Notes: a model not told the origin generated them from the letters alone. A stretch of DNA of 64,000 bases from Actinernus sp. WN-2022 (GCA_030867875.1 JAOWCC010000577.1:94035740-94099739), one strand, 5' to 3'. Positions 32,640 through 43,760 are shown, counted from the first letter of the stretch. Numbers and translations are program-made.

Positions 32640-33240
32640 GCACGCTCCTGGTAATGACCTAATATGGAGATGCACGCTCCTGGTAATTGGCTCCTGATAA
32701 CACCTAAACATGATGACTAGGGGGTTTAGACAAAGGTTGGGCTTTTAAAAAAGTCGATCAAAAGTACATGATTATTCTTCTCCTTACTGTGCACTGAGAA
32801 TTTTCCTTTCATATTATGAAATCGGTTGAATAGAACCTGAGATATGAATTTTTGAAAATTAAAGCAAGCATTTTGGGCACGGCACTCCTAAATTCGAGGT
32901 ATTTTCGCGTGCCAAACAATATCGGTACGACATGCATCCCTGATTTTCGTTGTGTAAATGGAAATGTTCCAGGTACGCGTGTCCGAAAATTAGGACTTCT
33001 GAGAGCTTATACGAAAATGTAGTCTTGGCTCGCTTGTTTGGAGTGCCATGCCCAAGTTAGGAGTGCCGTGCTCAAGTTAGGAGTGCCGTGCTCAAGTTAG
33101 GAGTGCCAATGCCCAAGTTAGGAGTGCCGTGCTCACGTTAGGAATGCCGTGCTCATGTTAGGAATGCCGTGCTCAAGTTAGGAGTGCCATGCCCAAGTTA
33201 GGAGTGCCGTGCTCAAGTTAGGAGTGCCGTGCTCATGATA
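32640..33240. repeat. 20-bp minisatellite (GAGTGCCGTGCTCAAGTTAG)
   Basis: About ten 20-21 bp units (GAGTGCCGTGCTCAAGTTAG, with ATGCCC and CATGTTAG variants) lie at 33049-33237. GGGCACGGCACTCCTAAATT at about 32875 is the same word inverted, so the array looks like a repeated terminal inverted repeat of a MITE at 32875-33237. A related inner sequence (TTTACACGACAAGTATTTGG, TCGTGTAAATGGAAATGT) recurs at 33670-33745. A two-copy GGAGATGCACGCTCCTGG repeat lies at 32634-32690. Confidence 0.85.
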
Positions 33241-33463
33241 CTCTAATTATAGATACTATGCGTTACACTAATAAAAATAACTATGGCTAAGTAATAATTA
33301 TTAAGATATGCTAAAATGGTCAAGGCCCTTGTATTGTTCTCTTAACAAACTTTACTGTAAGAGCTAGTAAACTCATAGTCTGGTAGAAGCAATTATGTTG
33401 AATTTGGATTCAAAACACACTTGCTCGAAATACAAAAACAAAAGGATTCAAAGAAGAAAATCG

Positions 33464-33633
33464 TTTATTTCAACACATTTTCAAACAGCAAACAAAGTTA
33501 GCGACACAGATTCACTTGGTTCATCTTGGTTCACTTGTCCATCTTTCAAAGCATCAGCAACTGCAAGCTTCGTAAAGCACTGAGCACCTTCAGAGATACA
33601 AAACGACAACGCAATTAACATCAGTACTAACAT
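33464..33633 (-). CDS. Possible small secreted peptide (50 aa)
   Basis: From the ATG at 33631-33633 the minus strand codes 50 residues to TGA at 33481-33483. The start MLVLMLIALSFCISEGAQC resembles a signal peptide with a site near GAQ or SEG. The remainder (TKLAVADALKDGQVNQDE...) is acidic and ordinary. A poly(A) signal AATAAA lies only 12 nt after the stop (33464-33469). The open frame extends upstream to 33702, but that part is MITE-like sequence. A donor-like GGTAAGT lies at about 33656. No family recognised; it may be a chance frame. Confidence 0.35.
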
Positions 33634-34118
33634 GATCAAAACCGCACAAGACTTACCGTATCTTAAGCTCGGTTTACACGACAAGTATTTGGGCATGGCC
33701 AATCCGAAATGTTACCCCTTATTTTTGTCGTGTAAATGGAAATGTCCCGGGTACGTGTACCCGAAGATCTAGGATGCAGAGACCCAGTGAAGAGGTAGTT
33801 TTGGAGTGGGCCGTGCGTACGTTTTGTAGGAGTGACGTGTCGCGTATAAACTAGGCTTTAAATACCGGCCTAAATCACTTAGGACCAATGCCGTATAGTG
33901 TATGTTTTGTTAACGAAACCAGACTTGATTCTTTTTTTCTGCAAAGCAATTTTCTTCAACATTACGATTGAATTTTAAACTTTATTAACTGAACGGCATC
34001 AGTATGGTTTTTCTTTTGCTCTTATAATACTTCTACTACGACGCCAGTCTCTATCATCTTCAAAGCTATTTCCACATGGATGAAATAATCACAGATTCTT
34101 TTCACTGAGATTGAAGTT

Positions 34119-34158
34119 AACAAATCGCACACATTTTGCCAAATGTGTGCGATTTGTT
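34119..34158. repeat. Perfect 18-bp hairpin
   Basis: AACAAATCGCACACATTT and its exact reverse complement are separated by the 4-nt loop TGCC. The right arm runs into TTTTTACAACGACGAAGCAC, which recurs in altered form at about 44370-44420, so it belongs to a dispersed repeat. Confidence 0.9.
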
Positions 34159-34159
34159 T

Positions 34160-37100
34160 TTTACAACGACGAAGCACTTATAGCTTCAAATGAGAGCGTA
34201 ATAAACTGCTTTCGAGTCGAAAAAGGCCATTGAAAGTCAAAACGTAAACACTTCTAATTACCGTTGCCGAGAGAAAGCTTTCTTAGACAAATGGCAATTT
34301 GGTTCACCGATTAACTTCTCTAATTGATGGAATGCATGTGAAATCCTTTCAGTTTTTTTTTCTGGATCAGAAAAGTTATTGTTATATAATTCAAAACTTC
34401 TGAGCTCTGAGAGAACTAGTCTAGTCACAAAGTCTGACTACAAATTCGCCGAAACTTTCTCCACTCAAGAGAAAACTCTCATTTTGCCAAATGGCACACT
34501 CAAGAAGTTTGACTCACCGATTGACTTCTCCTAGTAATAAAATGCTTGTGAAATCCTCACTTTCTTGTTTTTGTAAGCGAAGTTAACAGCCAGTTGAATT
34601 CACAAACCTCGCCGTGAGCTACCACGGCTTGCGAGTGACGTCATTTTCATTGCACGGTGGGCACAAACGACCATAAAAACGGCATCAGTTCTATATTTTA
34701 AAAAGTTTTCAATGCAGGCGAGTGAATTTTGGTAGAAGGATGTAGAATCGTAAAAGGAATATAACCTGATTTTTTAAGCTATGTTACTACCATCGTGACG
34801 TCACAATGACGTCATTTATCCATTTGTAATACGTTTCTTGCAACTGTTCATTATCTCTAAAAACGAAATGTCGTATATTGTTAAAATCTACTCGTGATGA
34901 GAATGAAGGAATCGAAAACCCGATGTCGATTGGTTAAGGAAATCAAAAGTTATGAAAGTTTGAATTTTGTCCTTTTTCCCGCCAAAATTTGGCGGGAAAT
35001 AAACACCACAAAAGCATTTATAAAAACATCGCTTCATTCAATTTTTAGAGTTGTAAATATTGTTGCATGACATTTTGTCCAATCATAAAACACGTTGGTG
35101 GCTAAAATCGTATGTTTTTTGAATTTTTATTTTTTGTCCATAACCGGCTTAAAATTGAAGTCATATTTTCAGCAACGTCATTATGACGTCATACTTTTTA
35201 TACATGCCCTTAGAAAAAAATCCTTTGAGTGATTTTCGAGTTTTAGTGATGAAATGCGCTAGTCTGGCACTCAAAACCCACATTATTTTCTTTTCTTGAT
35301 TTTTTAACAATATGCAGCCTTAGTTTAGGTATGACACCTGACGTCACTAAATATGACGTCATAGCAACAGTCATTCCTCTATAACTTTTGCTATAATAGT
35401 CGTAGAACGTTCAAATTTGCGCCAAAGGAATGTGTGTCATGAAGACCCTTTGATGGTGTAGTCTGTTTGAAACATCTATAAAAGGGGGAATTTTACCAAA
35501 AAAGGAGGCATCACTTATGACGTCACAACAACGTCATCATACTAACATAAAACACCTAAAATATGTAGTTTCATTTTGTTAACAAGTCACCAACATTTCT
35601 TCAAATTGAGACTATAAGTAAAGAAATGGTTTTAATTTTAATTATTTGTCCACGCTCACTGATGCCGATTTTGACGTACTTTATGCCCGACGTGAATTGT
35701 ATGTACTTATTTTGCATATAGCGGAGAGCCAATCAGAATGCGAGAAAATTGGATGTTGTTGTAAAATGTATGTTATAAAAAAGCTCGTACTAGCCTCCTC
35801 CGCAGTCATCCCTAAGTATCGGAAACAGCGGGAAAATGGTGAATTGGGTTACCTGTGACTGCGGGAAAGAAGAGGACTGGGGAGGGAAGGAGAGAGAAAA
35901 ATGAAGAAAGAGATGCCTGCCAAAAATCGACATGTTATCGCCACTTCGCGCAGGTTTTTTGTGCGCATAACAATATATATTTGGGGAGGGGTAGGTCATA
36001 GTATTTGTGAATGAAAGCAATCAAATCGCTCATCGGATCAAGCTAGAAAATCGGCAAACCCTGAGCAAACCCTGAGGAATATTAAAACTTGAAGCTCAAG
36101 TTTTCAAGCTGCCGTAAAACATGATTTATCATTTGCTGGGTTTAACTCTTCTGGGTCTGAATAATTTAAAAGTTGGAGACCAGATTTGGATTCCCGAGTT
36201 GGCCGATTGCAATGTATATTTTATAGAGCACGAAGTAATAAAATAAACAACTTTTAGTTGTAATAAGTATGGCCACAAATCGGGGACACGGATGTTCTAA
36301 CTTGTAATTATACAAGAAATAAATCTGCCCCGCGCGTTATTTAGCCAATCACAAGCGTTTGCGTAATTTTATGTACTGGTTCGCCAAAAAACAGGAGCAA
36401 AAGATAATAGGGTGCGGCAATGAGCAATTCCCAATAACGATTTTGTTTGAATATGCCTTAAGTGCTGTGTGAGATGTCCACAGTCAAAGTTATAAACTGA
36501 AAATAAAGGAAACTGTACGCTTTTGGTCATTTTTGCTGTGAAAACTGAAAGAAATCACCATCCAGGAAAGGAGGAAGATAAAATATATTTGAATCACAAA
36601 TTTGAGAACTTTCCCCAATAACGATTTTAATCAGACCACAAGTAGTTTGATCAAAACTAAATTGAAAAATCAAAAATTATCTAATGAAAATATATTGCCT
36701 TGCTGGTTCGAGTAAGCAACCATGAAATTACGAGAAAGACCAATAGAAAACTAACACCTTTTTTTATCAGTATTCCTTGCCGTCAGGAGCGCATAACCAG
36801 GAGCGTCCATATGTCCTATATAGTTGTCACAGTGTTTTTACAAGTTAGGCTATTTTTAGATTATTTCCCCCGCCAATAAATGGTTGCACCGTGGAGGAAC
36901 AAAATATGTCTCATTAGCTACTTTTGTTATACCAAACAACATGGCTGCTACGCTTTTGTGATTTCATTCCCTTAGGAATAATTGCAACTCAACAATAGCG
37001 GGAAACCGTTCTAAAAATAACCTGTGACATAGGCCTAGTATGCGGGATGGACGCTCCTAGTTATGGGCTCCTGTTACCGTTCGGTGCTCCTGTTCTTGGC

Positions 37101-37560
37101 CGGAGCATTAGGCCCGATTCAAACGTCGAACTTTTCATGCGTCGAACGCAATTGAAACAAAGATAATTAGACGGCTTCTTTTGATCTAATTAGGTATCTA
37201 ATTAATTTAGGTTAGCTAACGAGCTATCTTTTGTTAACAACATACCGCGATAAAAGCGAACAACGAGAAATGAAATATAAAAATAACCCGGTCAGGGAAA
37301 ACGCTGCGTCACGAATATATGGATGCTCAAGGTACTAATCATTGGTTCCTGGTGATGTCTCTTTGCTCCTACATGGGTACGATTGTTGTTTAATAGTTTG
37401 TTATTTTAAACTAAAGCGTTAATTTCTGCTATTAAAATGCAGTACTCTAGCAAAAACAATGCGAATACTGCTTTTTCCTCTCTTTTCCTGCCATAATACC
37501 CCCGTGCCTCCTGCCCCGCATAATCCTCACTGTGTATAATACCCCCGTGTATGACCCCCC
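34160..37560. other. Gene-poor region with clustered TGACGTCA sites
   Basis: Between about 34630 and 35530 at least seven TGACGTCA or ATGACGTCAT words occur (near 34632, 34796, 34806, 35182, 35337, 35352 and 35516). MITE-like pieces lie at 35700-35770 and 36930-37010. The GGAGCG/CGCTCCTGG repeat words near 36790 and 37050-37095 resemble those at 32.6 kb. No coding exon was recognised on either strand. Confidence 0.45.
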
Positions 37561-37584
37561 GGGGACTATATTACTGTGACTCAC

Positions 37585-37705
37585 CACTGTGGCATCTGAT
37601 TGCAACACTTCTCACATTCTGGCGACCGCTTGTAAAAGGCTTCGGATCGCTTGTTGGTGTTATACCTCTCTCTATTGGCAAATTCGCGCACTGCGTACGG
37701 AACGT
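37585..37705 (-). CDS. Small secreted Cys-containing precursor, exon 2
   Basis: This minus-strand exon follows a good acceptor (CCTTTCTTCAAAAG, AG at 37706-37707). It begins with AC, which with the last G of exon 1 (39212) makes GAC, so the phase-1 junction is exact. It encodes about 40 residues with two Lys-Arg sites, consistent with prohormone-type cleavage. The segment after the second site has a C-x-x-C-C pattern. The frame then either stops at TGA (37581-37583) or, more likely, splices at the strong donor CAGTG|GTGAGT into a further exon. That junction leaves TG of a split codon, so a fourth Cys or a Trp would follow. A neuropeptide-like or Cys-rich peptide precursor is inferred; no family was matched. 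Confidence 0.6.
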
Positions 37706-39061
37706 CTTTTGAAGAAAGGATAAATAGATAAGTAAATAAATACCGTAAAAATTCGAATCAGCGCCCGTGGTGCAAAATTTTTTGGGATCTGGAATTGGGG
37801 GGAGGGGGGGGGAGTGGGGCACTTTTTCATAGTTCCACACCTGTCAATAACAACAATTCACACCAATTACAACGCAGCAATGTTCCCTGGAAAACACGCC
37901 CGCCATTTTGTCCCACAAACTCATCGATCAGAGGGATATGAAAACAATTCCTTGATCCATGATTTATTCGCAAATATTCAGTAAGAAATCGAGACAGAAA
38001 GCAATTATTGGAATAGGGATCCTTATTAAAAGACTACTACATATAGATATAGTAGCCCGGAATCAATTATTTTCAGCGATTTTCATATGAACTGACGAAT
38101 CTCACGCACATGTGGGACGTTAAAATCAAAGGAAAATATTGCATTTTATTTTAATCAAATATTGCGGGAGGAGACTTTAAATCTTTGTAACCAACGAACA
38201 GCCACCAATCGAATATTGACTCCACGCATGCGCAATACCATGACATAGACGATATTCCATAGTCTCTTGGGGAGGGTTCTTTTATGACATATTCCGGGTA
38301 TTGCGAAATGAATTGAGGAATTACACCAAAAACCAATGCTGGTTACATTGGCAAACACAAAAAATATTCCCAACAGGACGTACAAAAAGTAGCAACTAGT
38401 TTCTACTGATTCTTCAGAGGCTGGTATTCTGATTTCGAAATAGCCGGAATACGAAATAGCCGAAACGTGTCCTTACACTTGTCACTTTTTCCTATTTTCT
38501 GTGATTAAATCAACATGCTATAGATATCCTCAGTTTCATGATATAATTATGACGTGTTTTCTTTTCTGATTGAAAACCGTTCTTTTTTTCTATGAAACAC
38601 AATGTTATAGCATAGACATTGAAAACCAGTGTTGTGAAATCGGAGCCATACATTATTAACAAGTTATACTAACAGCAACACCATGCAATCCACCCAAGTG
38701 AAATGTTGGTTGGCCTTATTATGCAAATTAAAGTCTATATATTTCTTGAGAAAGCAACACCAAGCTTAAGCTTGGTGCTGAAACTTTTCTGAATCAATTC
38801 CATTTCTACTTTTTTTAGATTTCACACACTGGTTTGTTAATCTGTTTACTGCAAAACGATCACCTTTTATAATTTCGCAGCCGACACTTGAATTGAAAAT
38901 TTCAGTAAATGACACAAAAATGTTACACTAAGTTTTTCGAACCGATGAGTTGAAATATTACGAGTCGATGAATAGGGTAGAAGGGGCTTCAACTATTTCT
39001 AACATAAGCAATTTTTATAACGCTCATCTAGTTAACATACCAACTTTAAACACTAGGGTCC

Positions 39062-39206
39062 AGGTTCAAAGGGTAGATAACTTTATCCAGCGGATAAATC
39101 CTTATCAAGTGCATAGAATAAGCTAGTTTGGTTAATACTTATCCACTGGATAAGGATTTTTCCGTTGGATAAAGTTATCCACCCTTTGAACAACCAGGCC
39201 TGGTTG
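39062..39206. mobile_element. Palindromic MITE-like element (GGATAACTTTATCC arms)
   Basis: CAGGTTCAAAGGGTAGATAA at 39062 mirrors the right end (TTATCCACCCTTTGAACAAC). CTTTATCCAGCGGATAAATC pairs with GGATTTTTCCGTTGGATAAA. It is a relative in design of the element at 3859-3979 (TTGTTCAAAG ends). Confidence 0.8.
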
Positions 39207-39211
39207 ATTAC

Positions 39212-39299
39212 CTTCATTTTCAATAGGTTTCGCAACTCCAAACTCCATCACGCATAGCAGAATGCAGAAGATAGCAATGATTTTTGATGTAGAAGGCAT
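39212..39299 (-). CDS. Small secreted Cys-containing precursor, exon 1 (signal peptide)
   Basis: The ATG at 39297-39299 opens 29 codons with a polar n-region (MPSTSK), a hydrophobic core (IIAIFCILLCVMEFG) and a probable signal-peptidase site after GVA. It ends GAAG|GTAATC, leaving one base (phase 1). The intron to exon 2 is 1,506 bp. A TATA-like box and two CCAAT boxes lie at sensible distances upstream. Matching phase, signal peptide and promoter make this the best-supported small gene in the window, although the 3' end is unresolved. Confidence 0.65.
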
Positions 39300-39410
39300 T
39301 GTACGAAGTATGACTTGCGTTCAGAAGTCTTGGGTTAGACTATTCGGCTTCAGAGTGGCTTTCTCTTCGAAACTGAATGAGACAAATCTATGAAATGGGG
39401 TCAGTGCTTC

Positions 39411-39469
39411 TTAATTATAGACTTTGGAAGTGTCCAATGGGATGAATTATTGAGAGGCTGACAACCAAT
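39411..39469 (-). promoter_or_regulatory. TATA box and CCAAT boxes of the small precursor gene
   Basis: On the minus strand TATAATTAA (39411-39419) lies about 112 nt upstream of the ATG. Inverted CCAAT boxes lie at 39434-39438 and 39465-39469, about 20 and 50 nt further upstream. This is a typical animal core promoter layout. Confidence 0.5.
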
Positions 39470-39842
39470 CAAAATAGACCTACAGTTATATGGCAAAATA
39501 ATATAATTCCCAGGCCTTGAGATAAAGTAACGAATTTACCTCCTTGTGGTTTCACTATAAACGTGGTAATTCAGTTAATTATAACTCTCAGAAATCATGT
39601 TAATATCTTTGATAATTGGAGAAACCTTCCAAAGATCCGAAGGGATTAGACCTCGTTGCAGCTTGAAAATTAGATTACTCGCTTAATAAAAGTAGAAAAA
39701 AACATAGTTGCTGTTTTACTACAATAAAAGAGTTCGGCGGGATATGATTTAGTAATCAGTGTTTTAGGATCCCCCTTCAAGAAATGGGCGGAGCATCAAC
39801 ACACCTTTAAAACGGTAATAAAAGCTTTGTGTTTCTTTCCAG

Positions 39843-40009
39843 TGGTAGTTATAGTAACCATATACTATCGTAATCAAATGGGTTACAATGAATATTCGTC
39901 AAATTGCGAGAGAGATGCAATACAACATGATAAAGCAGAATTCAATTACTTTAACAAGAAGGGTTGGGAATTCTCAAACCTAGCCGGACGTGACTGCGTT
40001 ACGCTGTAA
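39843..40009 (+). CDS. Possible terminal exon, small protein with two Cys
   Basis: After a strong acceptor (TTGTGTTTCTTTCCAG, AG at 39841-39842), 55 codons run to TAA at 40007-40009 in phase 1. The product has a hydrophobic start (VVIVTIYY), an N-E-Y-S-S-N-C segment, and a second Cys 33 residues later near the end. AATAAA about 195 nt downstream (near 40204) could be the poly(A) signal. No upstream exon was identified, so the protein cannot be assigned. Confidence 0.4.
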
Positions 40010-40209
40010 GAATTTTCGCGCGCACAACAAAAGGGAACCCACTGTTGGAAATAAGACAAAAAGGACTCTAAAGATTAAAATTTAAATATAGATGACATTC
40101 GTTAAAATAAGACCTCTAATTAATAACACCCCAAATACCTACGCCAGGTAGAGTAATTGATTTTGAGGGAACGCTTCCTATATATATCCTACAATTTTTG
40201 AAAAATAAA

Positions 40210-41555
40210 ATTCAGTTTTATTTATGTAGCCAGATAACTTCAATGACGATTGACCTTCGGACTTAACGTATACCAAGCTGTTAATATAATATATAATTCA
40301 TGGATTGTCTTCGCTTTCTTCTTCTCTATATGTAGCTGGTTGAAGTCACAAATGCAGGTGTTTCGCGGTAACGAAACAAATAAACACCTTGCTATACTTC
40401 AGCAATAACGAAGATTAAAAAATCAAAGCAGTCTGATAGATATAAGTTTCAAGTTTCTTTATTTTACACTGCTTACAGGTCATAATTACATGGAATATGA
40501 AAAGTTACAATCATAACATACACTCAAGAAAAAAAACCCGAGAGTTACAAAATTAGTGCGCAGAAACAAAAGTAGCCAAAGCTTAGGATAAAGTATTTAA
40601 AAAGTTTGAAAAGGTAGCTTAGATATAGGCTGTATAAAATATATATATATATCAGTTGTTTTAACATTTACGGTACTTTAATGTTACTTTTGAATAAAAA
40701 AAAAAGGAACTAAACTGAATTACTAGAATAATTACTAAGTATAAATGAAGTTTGGCAATAATTCACATGCTTTAATAAAAAATTCAATCAATCACAGTCA
40801 TTGCAACACGTGCTATATATACAGGAGCTACTGTATTCTGAAACTATAGTCCAAAAGATAATTATTATATTGACTTTTGAATAACTGAACATCAATCCCA
40901 AATCGATTGTTATCTTGAGAATCTAAAGTAAAGAACCGCGGTGAATCAAATATCCTTTGTGGTGATTCTGGAGGGGTTCTTGTATTTAGTTGAAATAAAT
41001 TCCCAGAATCTTGATACAGTGAACTAAATATAAAAATTCCATAGTTCCTTTGCTCTGTTGTCTAGTAGAAATTGTTTAGCAGTAAATCTAGTATTATACC
41101 GATGAACATGCAGGTTTCCGATACTGGTGTTAGAACATGAATATATGTAAATACGATCGGCCGAAAGGGGCTGTCAATCGAATTGAGCTTAAAACAAAAC
41201 TACAAAAATAATACCCAGAGGAGAGCGAAGAGGAATACCATGAGAATGTCCTGATCGGAGTTTTCAAACTTTTTCGATAGATGATGGGAAAGATTGCGTG
41301 ATTTCGGTTACACTGAAACGATTTCAAGTTGCTGTAAATTTCTCACTGACAAAAGCAGTATAATTCATCCACTCGAATCGTCAGTTGCCATCCTTCATCA
41401 AAATTGTCTCAAATGTTCTACAGTATACAAGCAACTCTGCTACTCCGAATAGTTTTTTTGTCTTTTTTTCATGAGAATGTTTATCATTTGGGAGTTAACA
41501 GTGGGCAAGGGAAATTTTACAGTGTTTATAATTGATATCGTTTGATAATTAACAA
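40210..41555. other. Repeat-derived stretch without a recognised gene
   Basis: Starting near 40446, sequence of the type TTTCAAGTTTCTTTATTTTACAC resembles the 3' end of a retroelement on the minus strand. No reverse transcriptase motif was found upstream of it. The rest is AT-rich and unassigned. Confidence 0.35.
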
Positions 41556-41557
41556 TT

Positions 41558-41632
41558 AGACTATGAGCTCGAAGTTTCTATCGGCTGCTCCGAGTCAGCT
41601 ATCAGCCGATAGGAACTTCGAGCTCATAGTCT
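41558..41632. repeat. Long hairpin (GACTATGAGCTCGAAGTT)
   Basis: GACTATGAGCTCGAAGTTTC and TATCGGCTG on the left pair with CAGCCGATAGGAACTTCGAG and CTCATAGTC on the right around a short CTCCGAGTCAG-containing centre. The arms are about 30 bp with one mismatch. Confidence 0.85.
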
Positions 41633-41721
41633 AATTGTTTTAGTAGAAACCAACTAGTAGTTCAATATTAAACTGAAGCAAGATGTTTTTAACATTTTGA
41701 CGACTTCGCAGCCATTGTTTT

Positions 41722-41812
41722 GCTTTTGAAAACCAACCGGTTGCGGCCTCGGGACCAACCGGCTGCGGCTTCGGGACCGACCTGAGGCCTCGGGACCGAC
41801 CCGTGCGGCCTG
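41722..41812. repeat. GC-rich short tandem repeat
   Basis: About four diverged units of GCGGCCTCGGGACCAACCGG lie in a local GC-rich patch. Downstream (41940-42290) the word GGGCTGCAAAT appears in both orientations, forming small hairpins. Confidence 0.7.
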
Positions 41813-42340
41813 GACACCGTTTTAAAGACCTCTGGCAAAGTGTTTCTCTATACGGACCGACTAAGGCCGGTAAATAACATATGTTTATTATCAAAATACG
41901 CGGCCAAATGCGCGTGCATCGGGCTGCAAACGACCTCTGGCGGGCTGCAAATACATTTGCAGCCCTGTATCTCATTGGCTCTTGCTTCATTATCCCATCC
42001 ATTTAGACCATCAGGCTTTACACTGACGCAGGAAGCCATTCAGTTGCAAGCCCCGCCAGCGAGTAATTTAAAAAAGTTTGAAGCACTCATGGAACTTCAC
42101 CCAAAGCAATATGCAAAAAAGGTAACGCTATCGGTGAAAATGGCGAAGTTCAAAGATGAAAAAAATTGCCAGAATTTGGCTTGGTATTTTGAAAATAATA
42201 CTAATAAAATAACTTGTCGGGTGATATTTTTCAGCCCTTACAGTACCATACCCGCTACGCTTGGGCTGCAAATGGTACTAGGGCTGAAAAAACACTATTT
42301 TCTTCAAAAATGCCTTCAAAAATAACCGAGTGCGATGGAG

Positions 42341-42463
42341 GTCCGTACCGTATGTTAAGGACCGAGTCCCCACCCCTCCCTCTTTTTTATGGCCCAAGCG
42401 CAAAGCGGGCCATAATATAAAAAGGGGAAACAACGAGGATCCATAACTTACGGTACGGACCAA
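42341..42463. mobile_element. MITE (GGTCCGTACCGTA ends)
   Basis: GGTCCGTACCGTATGTTAAGG at 42341 is answered by CCATAACTTACGGTACGGACC at 42463. It is the same family as 6539-6615 with a longer, T/C-rich centre. It is directly followed by the LINE tail. Confidence 0.8.
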
Positions 42464-43760
42464 CAACAACAACAATAATTTATTTGCACCAGCACGGATA
42501 AGATTATTACAATAGGCAAAGATACTAAAATTATGGTACAGGTTAACGGAAATAGCTTACGCCAAACGAGTCCGATAACCATTCAAATAAATAGTAAATA
42601 ATAATGGATCAAAATGATTTTTGGCGCACACATACAAAAACGAAACACACAAAAAAAGGGGTCAGTGAAATACACACAATTACATTTACACAAGGCTTGT
42701 CTGAAAAAAAACTAATAAGGGGGAAAGCGTTAGAAACAGTCTTATTATCTAATAGTAATTAATTATACTTATTTTGATTTTGTTGTTGAAGATTAATTTG
42801 CTCTGATTTTTTTAGATCATCATCAATAGAGTTCCAGGTCTTAGGGCCTTGAAACCGAAGGCCAAATTTACCATAGTTTGTTCTAACTGAATTAATATAA
42901 TAGGTGTTTCTGGAGGCTAGCCTAGTGTTATAATTGTGTATGTTTGTTATATGTTTGAAAAAACTGTCAAAAGAAGAAGGAAGTTTATTATTTTAAATCA
43001 TGCATGAATAGTGCATTGTATAGAATTGTTTGAATAAAGGGCTTGAATGTTCATCATATTTTGAAAAAGTTATAATTCTTTTCTGTAGGATGTTAAAGGA
43101 TTCAGGGTAGAAATATAGGTGTTGCCCCGCACAGATAATCCGTAAGTATATCAAGGAATAATATAATTGAATGATAACTTGGGGGGTAACATAATGGCGA
43201 ATCTTACATAGAACACCTATACTTCTTTTGATTTTTTTGGAAACATATTTGATATGACTCTTCCAATTGAGATTGGAATCTATAAAAATCCCTAGATATC
43301 TAATATTGTTTACTTGTGAGATTAACCTTGTGTCTACATTTTTTTTGTGGCGGATGAAAAATAACAAAATTTGTTTTATCAATATTGAGGGAAAGTTTGT
43401 TACACGATAGCCAAGTATTAATTTTAGGTAAGTTACTATTTATAATAGATTCCAGATCTGAAAGGCTCTTGTTAGTACAAAACAGATTTGAGTCATCGGC
43501 AAATAGATGAAAATCAAAGATAGATATGCACAGAGCTTGTGGGGCGCCACAAGAAACAAGGTGCTCATTTGATTTTGTACTGCCAATAAACACGAATTGC
43601 CTTATATTGTTTAAGTATGAAATGAACCAGTCCTTTGCTATGCCACGAATCAGCCATAGTGGTCAAGTTTCCTAATTAAAATTGCATGGTTTACTGTGTC
43701 GAAAGCTTCAGTTAAGTCTAAAAAAATAACACATGGAAAAAAACCTTTGGATTTTGTCAA
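42464..43760 (-). pseudogene. LINE fragment: reverse transcriptase and 3' end
   Basis: On the minus strand, FLDLTEAFDTVNHAIL (about 43680-43740) is RT motif A. FADDSNLF (FADD at 43492-43503) is the catalytic motif. LPKINTWLSCNKLSLNIDKT follows, then the RYLGIFIDSNLNWKSHIKYV segment typical of jockey/CR1-type enzymes. Several stops and frame changes occur. Between CGAPQ and FADD the expected QGSVLGPLLF block is missing, so an internal deletion has removed part of the palm. The element ends AATAAATTATTGTTGTTGTT with a (TTG)n tail at 42464. Confidence 0.85.
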
